Positions 25,603-33,708 of a stretch of DNA of 33,960 bases are shown here, one piece after another. Source of the DNA: Xanthobacteraceae bacterium (lineage in GTDB: Bacteria > Pseudomonadota > Alphaproteobacteria > Rhizobiales > Xanthobacteraceae); contig JAIESC010000120.1 of the NCBI GenBank assembly GCA_019746355.1, positions 1 to 33,960 on the forward strand, given 5' to 3'. A program made the translations under genes and the position numbers. The stretch's first letter is position 1, and each line of letters starts with the position of its first letter. The notes beneath the pieces were generated by a model. It had not been told where the DNA came from and did not search any database. It was given only the letters and a program-made list of their open reading frames with translations.

Positions 25603-26769
25603 TCAGAACAGCCGGTCCGAGGCAATCCGCGCGCCGTCGCGCAGCGTCCGAAACTTCGCCCAGACCACGTCCGGCGAAACCCGGCCCCAGCCCGCCATGG
25701 TCGCAAAGCCGCAGTCGTTTCCGGCCAGCACCGCCGACGGATCGCCGACCGCCGCGGCCACCCGCTCGATCCGGTCCGCCACCACCTCGGGATGTTCGAT
25801 GACGTTGGTCAAAGGGTCGATCACGCCGGCGATCAGAAGCTGGCCGCTCCGCAAGGGCAGCTTCTCGAAGCAGCGGAATTCGTGGGCGTGGCGCGGCCCC
25901 GCGAACGGGATATAGAGCCCACCGACATTGGCCTGATAAAGCGTGGGCAGGATGTCTATCAGTGGCACGTCGGCGTCGTGCGGCGATTCCGAATTGCCCC
26001 AGCACACGTGGAGCCGCACGCGATCCGGCGGAATACCCGCCAGCGCGCGATTGATGGTTTCGATGACGCTCTCGACGAAGCCTACGAACTCCGCGACCGG
26101 TTTGTCCTTGAACGAGATGTGCCGCTCCAGCGCCAGATCAGGCGCGTCGATCTGCAGGACGAAGCCTGAGCGGACGATGGCCTGGTATTCGACCCGCAAG
26201 GCTTCACCGAGGGCTTCGAGATATCGTAGCTCGGTGTCGTAGTGCCGGTTCTTGACCGTCGCCGCCAGCATGCCGGGCGACGGCGCGTTCATGAACGTCT
26301 CGGCGAAGACGCCCGGATGGGCCGCAAGCACATCGGTGAAGTCGCGGCATTCCGCCTCGATCGCGGCGGCATCGACATAGCGCACCTCGCCGACCGCCAT
26401 CGGCAGCCCCTCGTTGGGCGACACGCGCGTCGCGGTCGAGGTCTGCTCCAGATAGCGCTTGCGGAATTCCGGATAGCGATCGACGTCAGCGCGCGAGGCG
26501 CGCTGCCAGGTGCCGCCGAGCCCGGAGAGCCGCTCCTTGAGATAGAGGAAGAACGAGTCGCGCTGCTGCTCGCCGTTGTTGCCGACGTCGATGCCGGCCG
26601 CGGCCTGCTGCGGCACCACCGCGTGCAGCGCGTCGCGCCCGGCGGCGGCGATTTCCTTGCTGTCGACCGGCTCGCCGCGCGCCCGCCGCACGTAAAGGCC
26701 GGCGAGATGATCGGGACGCGGAAGACTTCCGGCGTGGGTGGTGAGAATGCGTTCAGTGCTGCGCTTCAT
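25603..26769 (-). CDS. MetE C-terminal-domain-like protein 2 (altered zinc site)
   Basis: A 388-residue TIM-barrel protein of the same family as 580-1779: ILTTHAGSLPRP at the N terminus, HVCWGNSESPHDADVP, AGPRHAHEFR, and AGNDCGFATMAGWGR near the C terminus. It keeps the HxC pair and the late Cys that bind zinc in MetE. At the place of the Glu ligand (YSVEQANPRH in the paralogue) it reads LYIPFAGPRH, with Pro instead of Glu in an ungapped alignment. Family members of this size include methyl- and alkyl-transferases that do not make methionine; the function here is open. ATG 26769 is chosen (an in-frame GTG lies at 26778). It follows the truncated receptor and precedes the molybdenum hydroxylase on the same strand. 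Confidence 0.82.
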   Translation of the reverse strand: MKRSTERILTTHAGSLPRPDHLAGLYVRRARGEPVDSKEIAAAGRDALHAVVPQQAAAGIDVGNNGEQQRDSFFLYLKERLSGLGGTWQRASRADVDRYPEFRKRYLEQTSTATRVSPNEGLPMAVGEVRYVDAAAIEAECRDFTDVLAAHPGVFAETFMNAPSPGMLAATVKNRHYDTELRYLEALGEALRVEYQAIVRSGFVLQIDAPDLALERHISFKDKPVAEFVGFVESVIETINRALAGIPPDRVRLHVCWGNSESPHDADVPLIDILPTLYQANVGGLYIPFAGPRHAHEFRCFEKLPLRSGQLLIAGVIDPLTNVIEHPEVVADRIERVAAAVGDPSAVLAGNDCGFATMAGWGRVSPDVVWAKFRTLRDGARIASDRLF

Positions 26770-26815
26770 GAGCTGCACCCTGCCTCATCCGAACGCGCGC
26801 ACCAAGCCGGTTCGC

Positions 26816-26834
26816 ATGCGCCGCTTCGGCGCAT
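26816..26834. terminator. Small hairpin between receptor remnant and MetE-like gene
   Basis: ATGCGCCG-CTT-CGGCGCAT is a perfect 8-bp stem with a 3-nt loop, 20 bp beyond the stop of the receptor remnant. There is no T-run. It may be a terminator relic. Confidence 0.3.
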
Positions 26835-26854
26835 TGCGGCGGACCGCAAGTTCC

Positions 26855-27319
26855 TCAGTTGCCGAATTCTATTCCGGCCCGCTTGATGACATCGAGATGC
26901 GCCCGCGTCTCGCTTCTGATCATGCTCGCAAACGCATCCTGGCTGACCGCCGACGCGTCGACCCCGAGATCGTTGAAGCGCTTTCGCACGTCCGGGTCGG
27001 CAACGATGGTCCTGGTCAGCCGGTCGAGCCGATTGATGATATCGGGGCTCGTCCTGGGCGGCGCCAACAGGCCGAACCAGATCGACGCATCGTTCTTGTA
27101 GCCGCTCTCGGCAAACGTCGGCCAGGCAGGCGCGATGGCCATACGCTCTTTCGATGCCACTGCAAGGACCCGCAACTTTCCCGCCTCGACCAGCGAGCTG
27201 ACCGATGACGCGGTCAGGAACGTCGCATCGATGTCGCCGGCAAGCAGGGCATTGGCCGCCGGGCCGCCGCCGCGGTACGGCACGTGCAGCATCTTGATGC
27301 CGGCGTCATCATCCGTCCC
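26855..27319 (-). pseudogene. 5'-truncated Bug-family receptor (C-terminal half only)
   Basis: The frame encodes the second half of a Bug receptor: AGIKMLHVPYRGGGPAANALLAGDIDATF, LRVLAVASKERM, WPTFAESGYKN, WFGLLAPPRTSPDIINRL and the usual C-terminal helix. The signal peptide and the whole first lobe (about 170 residues) are missing. In-frame reading upstream continues as TDDDAGIK and meets a TGA at 27322-27320; similarity to the family stops at about 27305-27313. No remnant of the first half is seen up to the next gene. A short reading from an internal ATG at 27292 (145 residues) is possible but would not be exported. The break coincides with the change to a more AT-rich gene cluster. Confidence 0.8.
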
Positions 27320-27346
27320 TCACAAGGACAGTCTTGTTTTTCTCGA

Positions 27347-27360
27347 CGGCACGTGTGCCG
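27347..27360. repeat. Short inverted repeat CGGCAC-GT-GTGCCG
   Basis: A 14-bp imperfect palindrome about 35 bp from the point where the receptor homology breaks off. It could be an operator for the amidase gene or a trace of the rearrangement; neither is shown. Confidence 0.3.
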
Positions 27361-27529
27361 AAGCGGATTTCACGGCTCAAGGCGCATTCTTCGCAGGTCT
27401 GCCAACCGGACCGCGAAGCCATCGTCGGTTCGGGAAACCGCAAGATGACGGCTCCCGGTTGGCATCTTTTTCGATCGCAAGAGGCATGTGAGTATCCTCG
27501 ATCGGAATTTGCGCCGAAGGAGAACTTGC

Positions 27530-29017
27530 GTGACGAAAGCGAAATGGCGCGGCATCGAGGAAGCAAGCGTTGCGTCCATGCTCGATGCGTATTGGGCTCG
27601 CGAAACCGACGTCCGCTCCGTCGTCCGCAGCTATCTCGATCGGATTGAAGCTTACGATCGCAAGGGCCCGGCACTGTGGAGCATCATAACCCTCAATCCG
27701 AAGGCGATGGCCGAAGCGGAGGCGCTGGATCGGGCTTTTGCCGGCACCGGCCAGCTCGCCGGCCCGCTTCATGGCATCCCGGTGCTGATGAAAGACAACG
27801 TTGATGTGGCGGGCCTGCCCACGACCGGCGGCTCGCGCACGCTGATCGGCTGGATGCCGCCGCGCGATGCGACGATTGTCGCGAGGCTCCGGGCGGCCGG
27901 CGCAATCATTCTGGCCAAAACGACGATGTCGGAATTCGCGCGCGGCGGCATCGACAACATCAACTCCGTTCTGCCCGGCTTCGCGCGAAACCCGTACAAC
28001 ACGGCGCATGCCACCGGCGGATCGTCGGGCGGCACGGGCGCGTCGCTTGCCGCCAATTTCGGCATGCTCGGCATCGGATCGGACACCTGGGGCTCGATCC
28101 GCAATCCGGCCTCGAACAATTCCATCGTCGGCTTGCGTCCGAGCTGGGGAGCCGTACCGCGCGCCGGGATGATGGGCCTCTATGATGCGCGCGATGTCGT
28201 CGGGCCGATGGCGCGCTCGGTCGCGGACGTCGTGGCGATGCTCGACGTCATCGCCGGTGCCGATCCCGCCGATCCGGCGACGGCCAATGCCGCGGGGCGA
28301 AGCCCGCCGTCATACAGAGCGTTCCTGAAGGCCGACGGCATGCACGGCAAACGCATCGGCGTGTTGCGCCAGGCGTTTCCTCCGGATGCATCGGACCGCG
28401 CGGTGACGGCGCTGCTGGACCAGGCGGTGAAGGATTTGCGCGCGGGCGGATCGGAGGTCGTCGACCCGTTCACCATTGCCGAATTTGCCGACCACCCGGC
28501 GCGGCCTCATCCCGCGAGCGAAGTCCGCGCCGCGATCGAAAAATATCTGGCCGGAACCGGCAGCGGGTTTCCCAAGACCATCGCCGACGTTGTCGCCTCG
28601 AGGAAATTCCATCCGCTGCACGAGGCTGGACTCATGGCTGCGGCGGATGCGCCGCCCCCGGCCCAGGATCCGATGGCGAAGCAGCTCGAGGCCGACGAGG
28701 CGCTGATGCGGGCGGCCTACGAACGCTCGATGGCGGAGGCCCGCGTCGATACCTTCATCATGCCGTGCGCGAGCTTTCCGCCGAAGCTGAACGGCGACCG
28801 CAACACGACGCCGGCGGGAAGCACGACGTGGATTGCCTCGGGCCTGCATTGGCCTGCGATCGTGGTGCCGATGGGTTTCATCGGCGAGGACCTGCCCTCG
28901 GGATTGCAGATCGTCGGCCGGCCCCGGAGCGATCCCCAGTTGATTGAAATCGCCTATGGCTATGAGCTTGCCACCCGGCACCGGCATCCGCCAAGCACCG
29001 TGCCGGCTTTGCACTGA
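27530..29017 (+). CDS. Amidase-signature family amidase 1
   Basis: A 495-residue amidase-signature enzyme with the Ser-cis-Ser-Lys triad: K88 in GIPVLMKDNVD, S165 in GGSSGGTGAS, and the nucleophile S189 in GSDTWGSIRNPAS. The 24-residue spacing of the two Ser matches fatty-acid amide hydrolase and relatives. DTWGS in place of the usual DTGGS is a small deviation. It hydrolyses an amide to acid plus ammonia or amine; the substrate is unknown. The C-terminal part has the usual WPAIVVPMGF and LPSGLQIVGRP. The start is GTG 27530, with AAGGAG seven bases upstream; an in-frame GTG at 27488 lacks one. There is no signal peptide, so it is cytoplasmic. It converges on amidase 2. Confidence 0.93.
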   Translation: MTKAKWRGIEEASVASMLDAYWARETDVRSVVRSYLDRIEAYDRKGPALWSIITLNPKAMAEAEALDRAFAGTGQLAGPLHGIPVLMKDNVDVAGLPTTGGSRTLIGWMPPRDATIVARLRAAGAIILAKTTMSEFARGGIDNINSVLPGFARNPYNTAHATGGSSGGTGASLAANFGMLGIGSDTWGSIRNPASNNSIVGLRPSWGAVPRAGMMGLYDARDVVGPMARSVADVVAMLDVIAGADPADPATANAAGRSPPSYRAFLKADGMHGKRIGVLRQAFPPDASDRAVTALLDQAVKDLRAGGSEVVDPFTIAEFADHPARPHPASEVRAAIEKYLAGTGSGFPKTIADVVASRKFHPLHEAGLMAAADAPPPAQDPMAKQLEADEALMRAAYERSMAEARVDTFIMPCASFPPKLNGDRNTTPAGSTTWIASGLHWPAIVVPMGFIGEDLPSGLQIVGRPRSDPQLIEIAYGYELATRHRHPPSTVPALH

Positions 29018-29354
29018 TGGCCGGGACCGCAGCCCTGTTCAGCGCACGCCGGAGTAGCCCGAATACACATGGCCGCCCCACCCCCACCTTCTTACCCTGG
29101 CCGGCAGCAGGAACAGAGCAGGAAAACCGCGCGATCGAAAGTTGTTACGGGCAAAACGACCGTCGCGCGCGCGATCGCTTCGCATTGCAACGTCGCTCGA
29201 CACTGCAGGTCTAGTGGCGCAAGCACAAGCGAGCATGCAACGCATGCGCAAATCGAGCCATAGCAAGCGGCCAACGTCGGCGCTGCCAACCACGACGATG
29301 CCGTTCATGAAGCTCGGTTGTTGAGCCAGTAAGGCATCCACCTGTTTCCGGTTT
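29018..29354. other. 337-bp gap between convergent amidase genes
   Basis: No frame on either strand gives a recognisable protein or a convincing ribosome site. The segment holds a small inverted repeat GCATGC-AAC-GCATGC near 29235 that resembles the TGCATGCA element of the array at 31593-31638. It has no clear terminator with a T-run. Its composition is mixed and it may be degraded coding DNA. Confidence 0.4.
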
Positions 29355-30773
29355 TCAAACGGCGGGCCATTGATGCGTAAAGTTGAGCTCATGTTCGAGC
29401 AGGCGCGCGAAGCCAAGGAGCCGATCCTCCGAGAGCGGCGGCCCCACGATCTGCATGCCAACCGGCAGCCCGCGCACCCAGCCGCACGGGATCGAGAGGC
29501 AAGGCATCCCGACCAATGAGATAAGATAGGTGATCGTCAGATAGTCGATCGGGTTTCTCAACAACTGGCCGTCGATGTCGAGCACCTCCGCCTGAGTATT
29601 TGGAAACGGAAGCACGCTGGCGCTCGGCAGCAGAAGGAAATCGTAGCGTCTGAAAAACTCGATGAAGGCCGCATAGATTCGGGATCGCTCCTGGTCGGCC
29701 GCCAACATTTGACTTGCCGAGATCCCCTCACCCCGCTCGATGTTCCAACGCGCTTGTTCTGTCAACAGGTCACGGTGCTCTCGCAGGTGCTTCGCATGCG
29801 TGTGGCGGACCATGGCGGCGCGGAGCGTCTCGAACGCCTGCTGACCACCGGAGCAATCTGGCGCGGCCCATTCGAGAGGCATCCTCGAGGCGACCTTCTC
29901 GGCCGCCGCGCGGAACGCGGTAGCGACATCTTTGCTGATGACTGCGACGCCCAAATCGACGCTGGCGGCGACACGGCCTGGAAGCGCGCCGCGCCGCCCG
30001 TCATCGGTCCAGCCTTGGGCCAACGATAGGGGATCACGGTCGTCGCGGCCGGCGAGCACCGAGAGCATCAACCCCGCATCACTCGCCGATCGGGCCAAAA
30101 TGCCGTGCGTCGCCATCGCATCCCATGCGAGGCGTTTCGGCACACTCGGGATGCGGCCGGGCGTCGGACGCAAGCCGATGATGCCGCAAAAACTTGCCGG
30201 CGTACGCACGGAGCCGCCGAAGTCGGTTCCGTGGGCCAGCGGCACCATGCCAATCGCGACCGCCGCGGCAGAACCTCCGCTGGATCCGCCGGCGCTATGC
30301 CCAGCATCAAATGGGGTCGCCGTCGACCCAAGGAAGTGGTTGATCGAGCGTGGCCCGAACGCGAATTCGGGCATGTTGGTCTTTCCGATGATGATTGCGC
30401 CAGCGGCCTTCAGGCGAGCGACGCACAGGTCGTCCACATCCGGCACATGGTCCGCATAGATCGGCGAGCCGAAAGTCGTGCGAATGCCGGCCGTTAATGT
30501 CGTATCCTTGATGGCAACCGGCAGGCCATGCAGTGGTCCACAAGCATCTCCTGCGCGTTTCGCGCGGTCCGCTGCGTCCGCGGCTTCGCGTGCGGAGGCC
30601 GCGCAAACGGTGATGAACGCACGCAACCAGCCATCGTGCCGATCGATCCGCTCCAAACTGCTTTCGATCAGATCCCGAGCACGGAAGCGCCCACTGCGCA
30701 CCGCGTTCGCGGCCTCGACCGCCGATAACTGCCAGAGGTTCTCCACCTCCACAGGCGCCCACTCCTTCATCAT
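29355..30773 (-). CDS. Amidase-signature family amidase 2
   Basis: A 472-residue amidase-signature protein with K89 in GLPVAIKDTTL, S164 in AGGSSGGSAAA and nucleophile S188 in GTDFGGSVRTPAS, again 24 residues apart, so the triad is complete. It is more consensus-like than amidase 1 (GMQIVGPP near the C terminus). Substrate unknown; members include arylacetamidases, carbamate hydrolases and GatA-like enzymes. It is not GatA, since gatB and gatC are absent. It starts 11 nt after the racemase-like gene stop, so the two should be one operon. The racemase/decarboxylase-like partner suggests the substrate is an amide of a dicarboxylic or 2-substituted acid. Confidence 0.93.
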   Translation of the reverse strand: MMKEWAPVEVENLWQLSAVEAANAVRSGRFRARDLIESSLERIDRHDGWLRAFITVCAASAREAADAADRAKRAGDACGPLHGLPVAIKDTTLTAGIRTTFGSPIYADHVPDVDDLCVARLKAAGAIIIGKTNMPEFAFGPRSINHFLGSTATPFDAGHSAGGSSGGSAAAVAIGMVPLAHGTDFGGSVRTPASFCGIIGLRPTPGRIPSVPKRLAWDAMATHGILARSASDAGLMLSVLAGRDDRDPLSLAQGWTDDGRRGALPGRVAASVDLGVAVISKDVATAFRAAAEKVASRMPLEWAAPDCSGGQQAFETLRAAMVRHTHAKHLREHRDLLTEQARWNIERGEGISASQMLAADQERSRIYAAFIEFFRRYDFLLLPSASVLPFPNTQAEVLDIDGQLLRNPIDYLTITYLISLVGMPCLSIPCGWVRGLPVGMQIVGPPLSEDRLLGFARLLEHELNFTHQWPAV

Positions 30774-30784
30774 CAGCGTACTAT

Positions 30785-31549
30785 CTAAACTGTCGACACA
30801 GCGATTGGCTCACGGTCACGAACTGCGCCGAGGGCGGGATCGCTGAACAGGCGCCCCCATGCTGCAAGCGATTCATTATTCTCGCCGACGACCTCCAACG
30901 ACTTCCAGACCGTCGCCGCAATCGAGTCGTAAATCGGAATCCCAAGCGAACTCTCAAGACTAGCGGCGATCCGACTCCCTCGCATGTTGGTGCACACAAT
31001 AGCCACCGCGTCACATCCCTCCGCCGCCACCTCCTTGACCAGCGTGGAGATACGTTCCTCGCTCACCTCCGCGAACGAGTAGTTGTCGCGCAGGTCAAGA
31101 TGCCGCTCGGCAGCGCAGGTTATCCCCTCTCTTGCCCAAACGTCGCAAATGCGCTGCTGGACGTCTTCCGTGTAGGGAGTGACGATCCCTATGCGCCGCT
31201 GGCCCGTTCGTTCGAAGATTTCACGGAACGCCAACACCGACGTGCAAGCACGGATGCCGGTGGCGGCCTCTATTCGCTCACACAGCGCCTCATCGCGGTC
31301 GAATCCGAGCCAACTCGCCGAGGTTCCGTTCCAGGCAATCACGTCGACCTTCGCGTGTGCCAGCAATTCGGCTGCCCGAAGAATCTCGTCGTGATCAAAC
31401 TGCCCTAACGCCTGCGCCGATAGCGCAATCTCGGTCACCTTAAACCGCGAGAAATGCACGCTGACCTGCTGCAGAGAGGCGATCATCGCGACGGTGGCCG
31501 GCTCAAGCACGGTATTCGAGGACGGCGTCAGCATTCCCAGACGTTTCAT
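30785..31549 (-). CDS. Asp/Glu racemase-superfamily enzyme of arylmalonate decarboxylase/maleate isomerase type
   Basis: A 254-residue protein with the family opening LGMLTPSSNTVLEP. The two catalytic positions of the superfamily are G75 (WNGTSASW) and C186 (IVCTNMRG). Racemases and maleate isomerase have Cys at both. Bacterial arylmalonate decarboxylase has Gly74 and Cys188, the same pattern and nearly the same numbering. So a one-cysteine decarboxylase-type reaction is more likely than racemisation, an inference from two residues. RRIGIVTPYTEDVQQRI is the conserved second-domain entry. Start 31549 follows GGAG at 5 nt; the frame upstream to 31639 is control DNA. It is first in an operon with amidase 2 and divergent from a GntR regulator. 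Confidence 0.85.
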   Translation of the reverse strand: MKRLGMLTPSSNTVLEPATVAMIASLQQVSVHFSRFKVTEIALSAQALGQFDHDEILRAAELLAHAKVDVIAWNGTSASWLGFDRDEALCERIEAATGIRACTSVLAFREIFERTGQRRIGIVTPYTEDVQQRICDVWAREGITCAAERHLDLRDNYSFAEVSEERISTLVKEVAAEGCDAVAIVCTNMRGSRIAASLESSLGIPIYDSIAATVWKSLEVVGENNESLAAWGRLFSDPALGAVRDREPIAVSTV

Positions 31550-31592
31550 GGCGGCTCCACGCGCTATCGCAATTCCCTGGTCCTGACCATAT

Positions 31593-31638
31593 TGTATGCA
31601 TATTACGATTTTGCATGCAATAAATAAAGCTGCATGCA
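31593..31638. promoter_or_regulatory. Three phased TGYATGCA repeats (19-bp period), likely GntR operators
   Basis: TGTATGCA (31593-31600), TGCATGCA (31612-31619) and TGCATGCA (31631-31638) begin exactly 19 bp apart in an AT-rich gap between the racemase-like gene (minus) and GntR regulator 1 (plus). Each element is a palindrome or nearly so; the middle one extends to TTGCATGCAA. FCD-type GntR proteins bind short palindromes of this kind. The array should control both divergent genes. Confidence 0.65.
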
Positions 31639-31684
31639 CTCTGAGCCCGCGATATTCTCAAAACGGCTCGCCCACGTGATTGTC

Positions 31685-32473
31685 ATGGTCGCAAAACCCG
31701 ATCGTACTCCTTCGACCTCATTCCGCGGCCGCGCACAGACACGCCGGCCGCCACCCGACCATCTCGCGTCCCGCAACGAACGACCTCGTTCGTCACGACG
31801 AGCGCTGCACGATGATGCCGCCGCCGCGCTGCGCCAGATGATTATCGAGAATGTCCTTCGCGCCGGCGACCGCATTCCGGAGGAACAGTTCTGTCATCAG
31901 CTTGGAATCTCAAGAACCCCGCTGCGGGAAGCGTTGAAGATTCTTGCTGCCGAGGGACTTGTCGAATTTCGTCCGAACCGCGGCAGCATTGTCGCTTCAG
32001 TCCGCGCGGATGAGATCGCGGAAATATTCGAGGTGATGAGCGCGTTTGAAGAGCTTACGGGGAAGCTCGTCTGCGCTCGAATCTCCAATGTCAAAATCGA
32101 GCAGATCAACCAGTTGCATAATCAAATGGCAAAGGCGTTCAGGCAAGGTGAGCGCGCGAAGTATTTCGCCCTCAACCAAGAGATCCACCGACAAATTGTT
32201 TTGGCAGCGGAGAATCCTACGCTGGCGGCCAGCTATGGTAGTTTCACAGAGAGGATTCAGCGCGCGCGCTTTCAAGCCAACTATGATTCGTCTCGCTGGG
32301 AAGAATCGATGCGCGAACACGACGCGATCATGCTGGCGCTGCAAGCACGTCGCGCGAAAGAATTGTCACGCCTCCTGCGCGAGCACAGCGCGCAGACGGG
32401 CCGCGCTGTGCTCGCGCATCTGCGCAAGGTGGGCGCTCAAAGTTCGCCAAGCGGCAAGGACACGCAGACTTGA
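31685..32473 (+). CDS. GntR-family transcriptional regulator (FCD/FadR type) 1
   Basis: About 262 residues. A basic, low-complexity N-terminal arm (residues 1-40) is followed by the winged helix (DDAAAALRQMIIENVLRAG, EEQFCHQLGISRTPLREALKIL, GLVEFRPNRGSIVAS) and a helical FCD ligand domain. The FCD metal/ligand residues are visible as N-x-x-x-H in ALNQEIHRQI, His in SMREHDAIMLAL and His in LLREHSAQ. Such proteins usually repress catabolic genes until a carboxylate binds. The start is uncertain: ATG 31634 overlaps the third operator repeat, ATG 31685 does not; neither has a good ribosome site. It should control the divergent racemase-amidase operon and itself. Confidence 0.88.
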   Translation: MVAKPDRTPSTSFRGRAQTRRPPPDHLASRNERPRSSRRALHDDAAAALRQMIIENVLRAGDRIPEEQFCHQLGISRTPLREALKILAAEGLVEFRPNRGSIVASVRADEIAEIFEVMSAFEELTGKLVCARISNVKIEQINQLHNQMAKAFRQGERAKYFALNQEIHRQIVLAAENPTLAASYGSFTERIQRARFQANYDSSRWEESMREHDAIMLALQARRAKELSRLLREHSAQTGRAVLAHLRKVGAQSSPSGKDTQT

Positions 32474-32510
32474 TTTTAACTCCTTCAGCGCCCTGTCTTA
32501 GCGGACCGCC

Positions 32511-32547
32511 CGCTCAATTGAGCGAGTTGTCGATAGCGCAAGCGCTA
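32511..32547. promoter_or_regulatory. Palindromes ahead of GntR regulator 2
   Basis: CGCTCAATTGAGCG (32511-32524) is a perfect 14-bp palindrome, and TAGCG-CAAG-CGCTA (32534-32547) a second inverted repeat 10 bp later, in the 188-bp gap between the two regulator genes. They may be a terminator for regulator 1 or an operator for regulator 2. Confidence 0.4.
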
Positions 32548-32661
32548 ATACAACCCTTTGCAGCTTCTTCTGGACGTAGCTTTTGGCGCGGGCTCGAATC
32601 GCGTTTTTCTGCTTCTTTGATACTCCTATAGGTGTCTCGCCCCTCAAAGACGATCCGGACC

Positions 32662-33402
32662 ATGACCATGCCGACTCGCCCGCAGCGCACCAGATCGCGG
32701 ACAACAAGCCCCCATCCTGATCGCGCGCCCATGTCCGTGGCCGCCGTCTACCAACGACTGGCAAGCGCGATCGTGGATCACCGCCTGCCGCCGGGCACGA
32801 AACTGCCGGAAGATCACCTCGCGGAGGCTCTTGGCGTCAATCGCGCGCGGATCCGCGAGGCCTTGCAAAAGCTGGGACACGACCAACTCGTTACGCACCA
32901 ACCAAACCGCACGGCGATCGTCGCGGAACCGTCCGCACGAGTGACTCAAGATATCTGCGAGGCCCGCCGTGTTATCGAAGCAGCGACCGCCGCGGCCGCG
33001 GCTCGCGGCGCCGATGCCGATGCGATCAAGCAACTACGCGACATCGTTCGCCGCGAAGAAAGCGCATGGAAGCGCAACGACTTGCTTGCCGCCGTGCGCC
33101 TTTCGCGTGAGTTTCACTTGGCGATCGCGGAAATTGCCGAGAATTCCGTCCTCTCCGAAACACTGCGCAACATCCTGTCCCGCAGTTCGCTCTCCATTGC
33201 GCACCACGGCCGCCTCGGGTCGCCCGGATGCCTTTGTGAGGATCACCAGGACATTCTGCGAGCGATCGAAGCCGGTTCCGCCGATCGGTCACGGCAACTC
33301 ATGATCGAGCACGTGAACCGCATCGAGAAAGGACTGAACCTCGGGCGATCTGACGCCCCGAAGGTCGATCTGAAATCCGTCCTGACGGAAAAACTGCCGT
33401 AA
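32662..33402 (+). CDS. GntR-family transcriptional regulator (FCD/FadR type) 2
   Basis: About 246 residues: a basic N-terminal arm, winged helix (VAAVYQRLASAIVDHRLPPG, EDHLAEALGVNRARIREALQKL, PNRTAIVAEP) and FCD domain with R-E-F-H in SREFHLAIAEIAENS, His in CEDHQDILRAI and His in MIEHVNRIEKGL. The HTH reads GVNRARIREAL rather than the common GVSRTPVREAL, a deviation in the recognition helix start. Start choice is uncertain between GTG 32632, ATG 32662 and ATG 32731. It probably controls the next gene, a cyclase-family hydrolase, through the repeat array at 33605-33656. It is only distantly similar to regulator 1, so not a recent duplicate. Confidence 0.88.
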   Translation: MTMPTRPQRTRSRTTSPHPDRAPMSVAAVYQRLASAIVDHRLPPGTKLPEDHLAEALGVNRARIREALQKLGHDQLVTHQPNRTAIVAEPSARVTQDICEARRVIEAATAAAAARGADADAIKQLRDIVRREESAWKRNDLLAAVRLSREFHLAIAEIAENSVLSETLRNILSRSSLSIAHHGRLGSPGCLCEDHQDILRAIEAGSADRSRQLMIEHVNRIEKGLNLGRSDAPKVDLKSVLTEKLP

Positions 33403-33708
33403 GCCCCCCACACTCCTTGGCGAACCGGCCGAACGACAGGCTCTCGCACGACGGAGCCACGGCACTCGGGAAAGCCGGGCTTGGCGGTGCCAAAGAGTTC
33501 AGCCTTAACCTTGGCAGGGTAGCCGCACGCCATCGCGTTCCGGCATTTTAGCGCGAGTTCGCAGATCACATTCCTGCCCGCCCGGCGGATTGCATCTTTG
33601 CCATATTGTTGATGGAATTTTTTAATATTGTTGACAATCTCACGATGAATTGTTGAATATCATGATGGCACGGGTTGACCGCGGAGCCCTCAAGAAGCTG
33701 GAGAATCC
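33403..33708. promoter_or_regulatory. Control region of the cyclase-family gene
   Basis: This 306-bp gap has no gene. The first 190 bp show nothing I can name. From about 33600 it becomes very AT-rich and holds the three-repeat array and the promoter listed separately, then a leader of about 45 nt with GGAG five bases before the ATG at 33709. Confidence 0.6.
33605..33660 (+). promoter_or_regulatory. Three ATTGTTGA repeats (22-bp period) over a TTGACA promoter
   Basis: ATTGTTGA begins at 33605, 33627 and 33649, exactly 22 bp apart, about two helical turns. The middle copy is part of ATTGT-TG-ACAAT (33627-33638), a perfect inverted repeat with FCD/GntR operator shape. A -35 TTGACA (33631-33636), 16-bp spacer and TTGAAT (33653-33658) lie within repeats 2 and 3, so a protein bound to the array would block RNA polymerase. 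Confidence 0.65.

Noticed and set aside
23105..25915. 936-codon plus-strand open frame opposite the molybdenum hydroxylase
   Set aside because: Antisense shadow: Arg/Asp/Gly-rich, no motif, crosses the end of one real gene and the start of another.
29039..29461. 140-codon minus-strand frame in the gap between amidases
   Set aside because: It has a readable stretch (FMNGIVVVGSADVGRLLW) but no family I recognise, no ribosome site, and it overlaps the end of amidase 2 in another frame.
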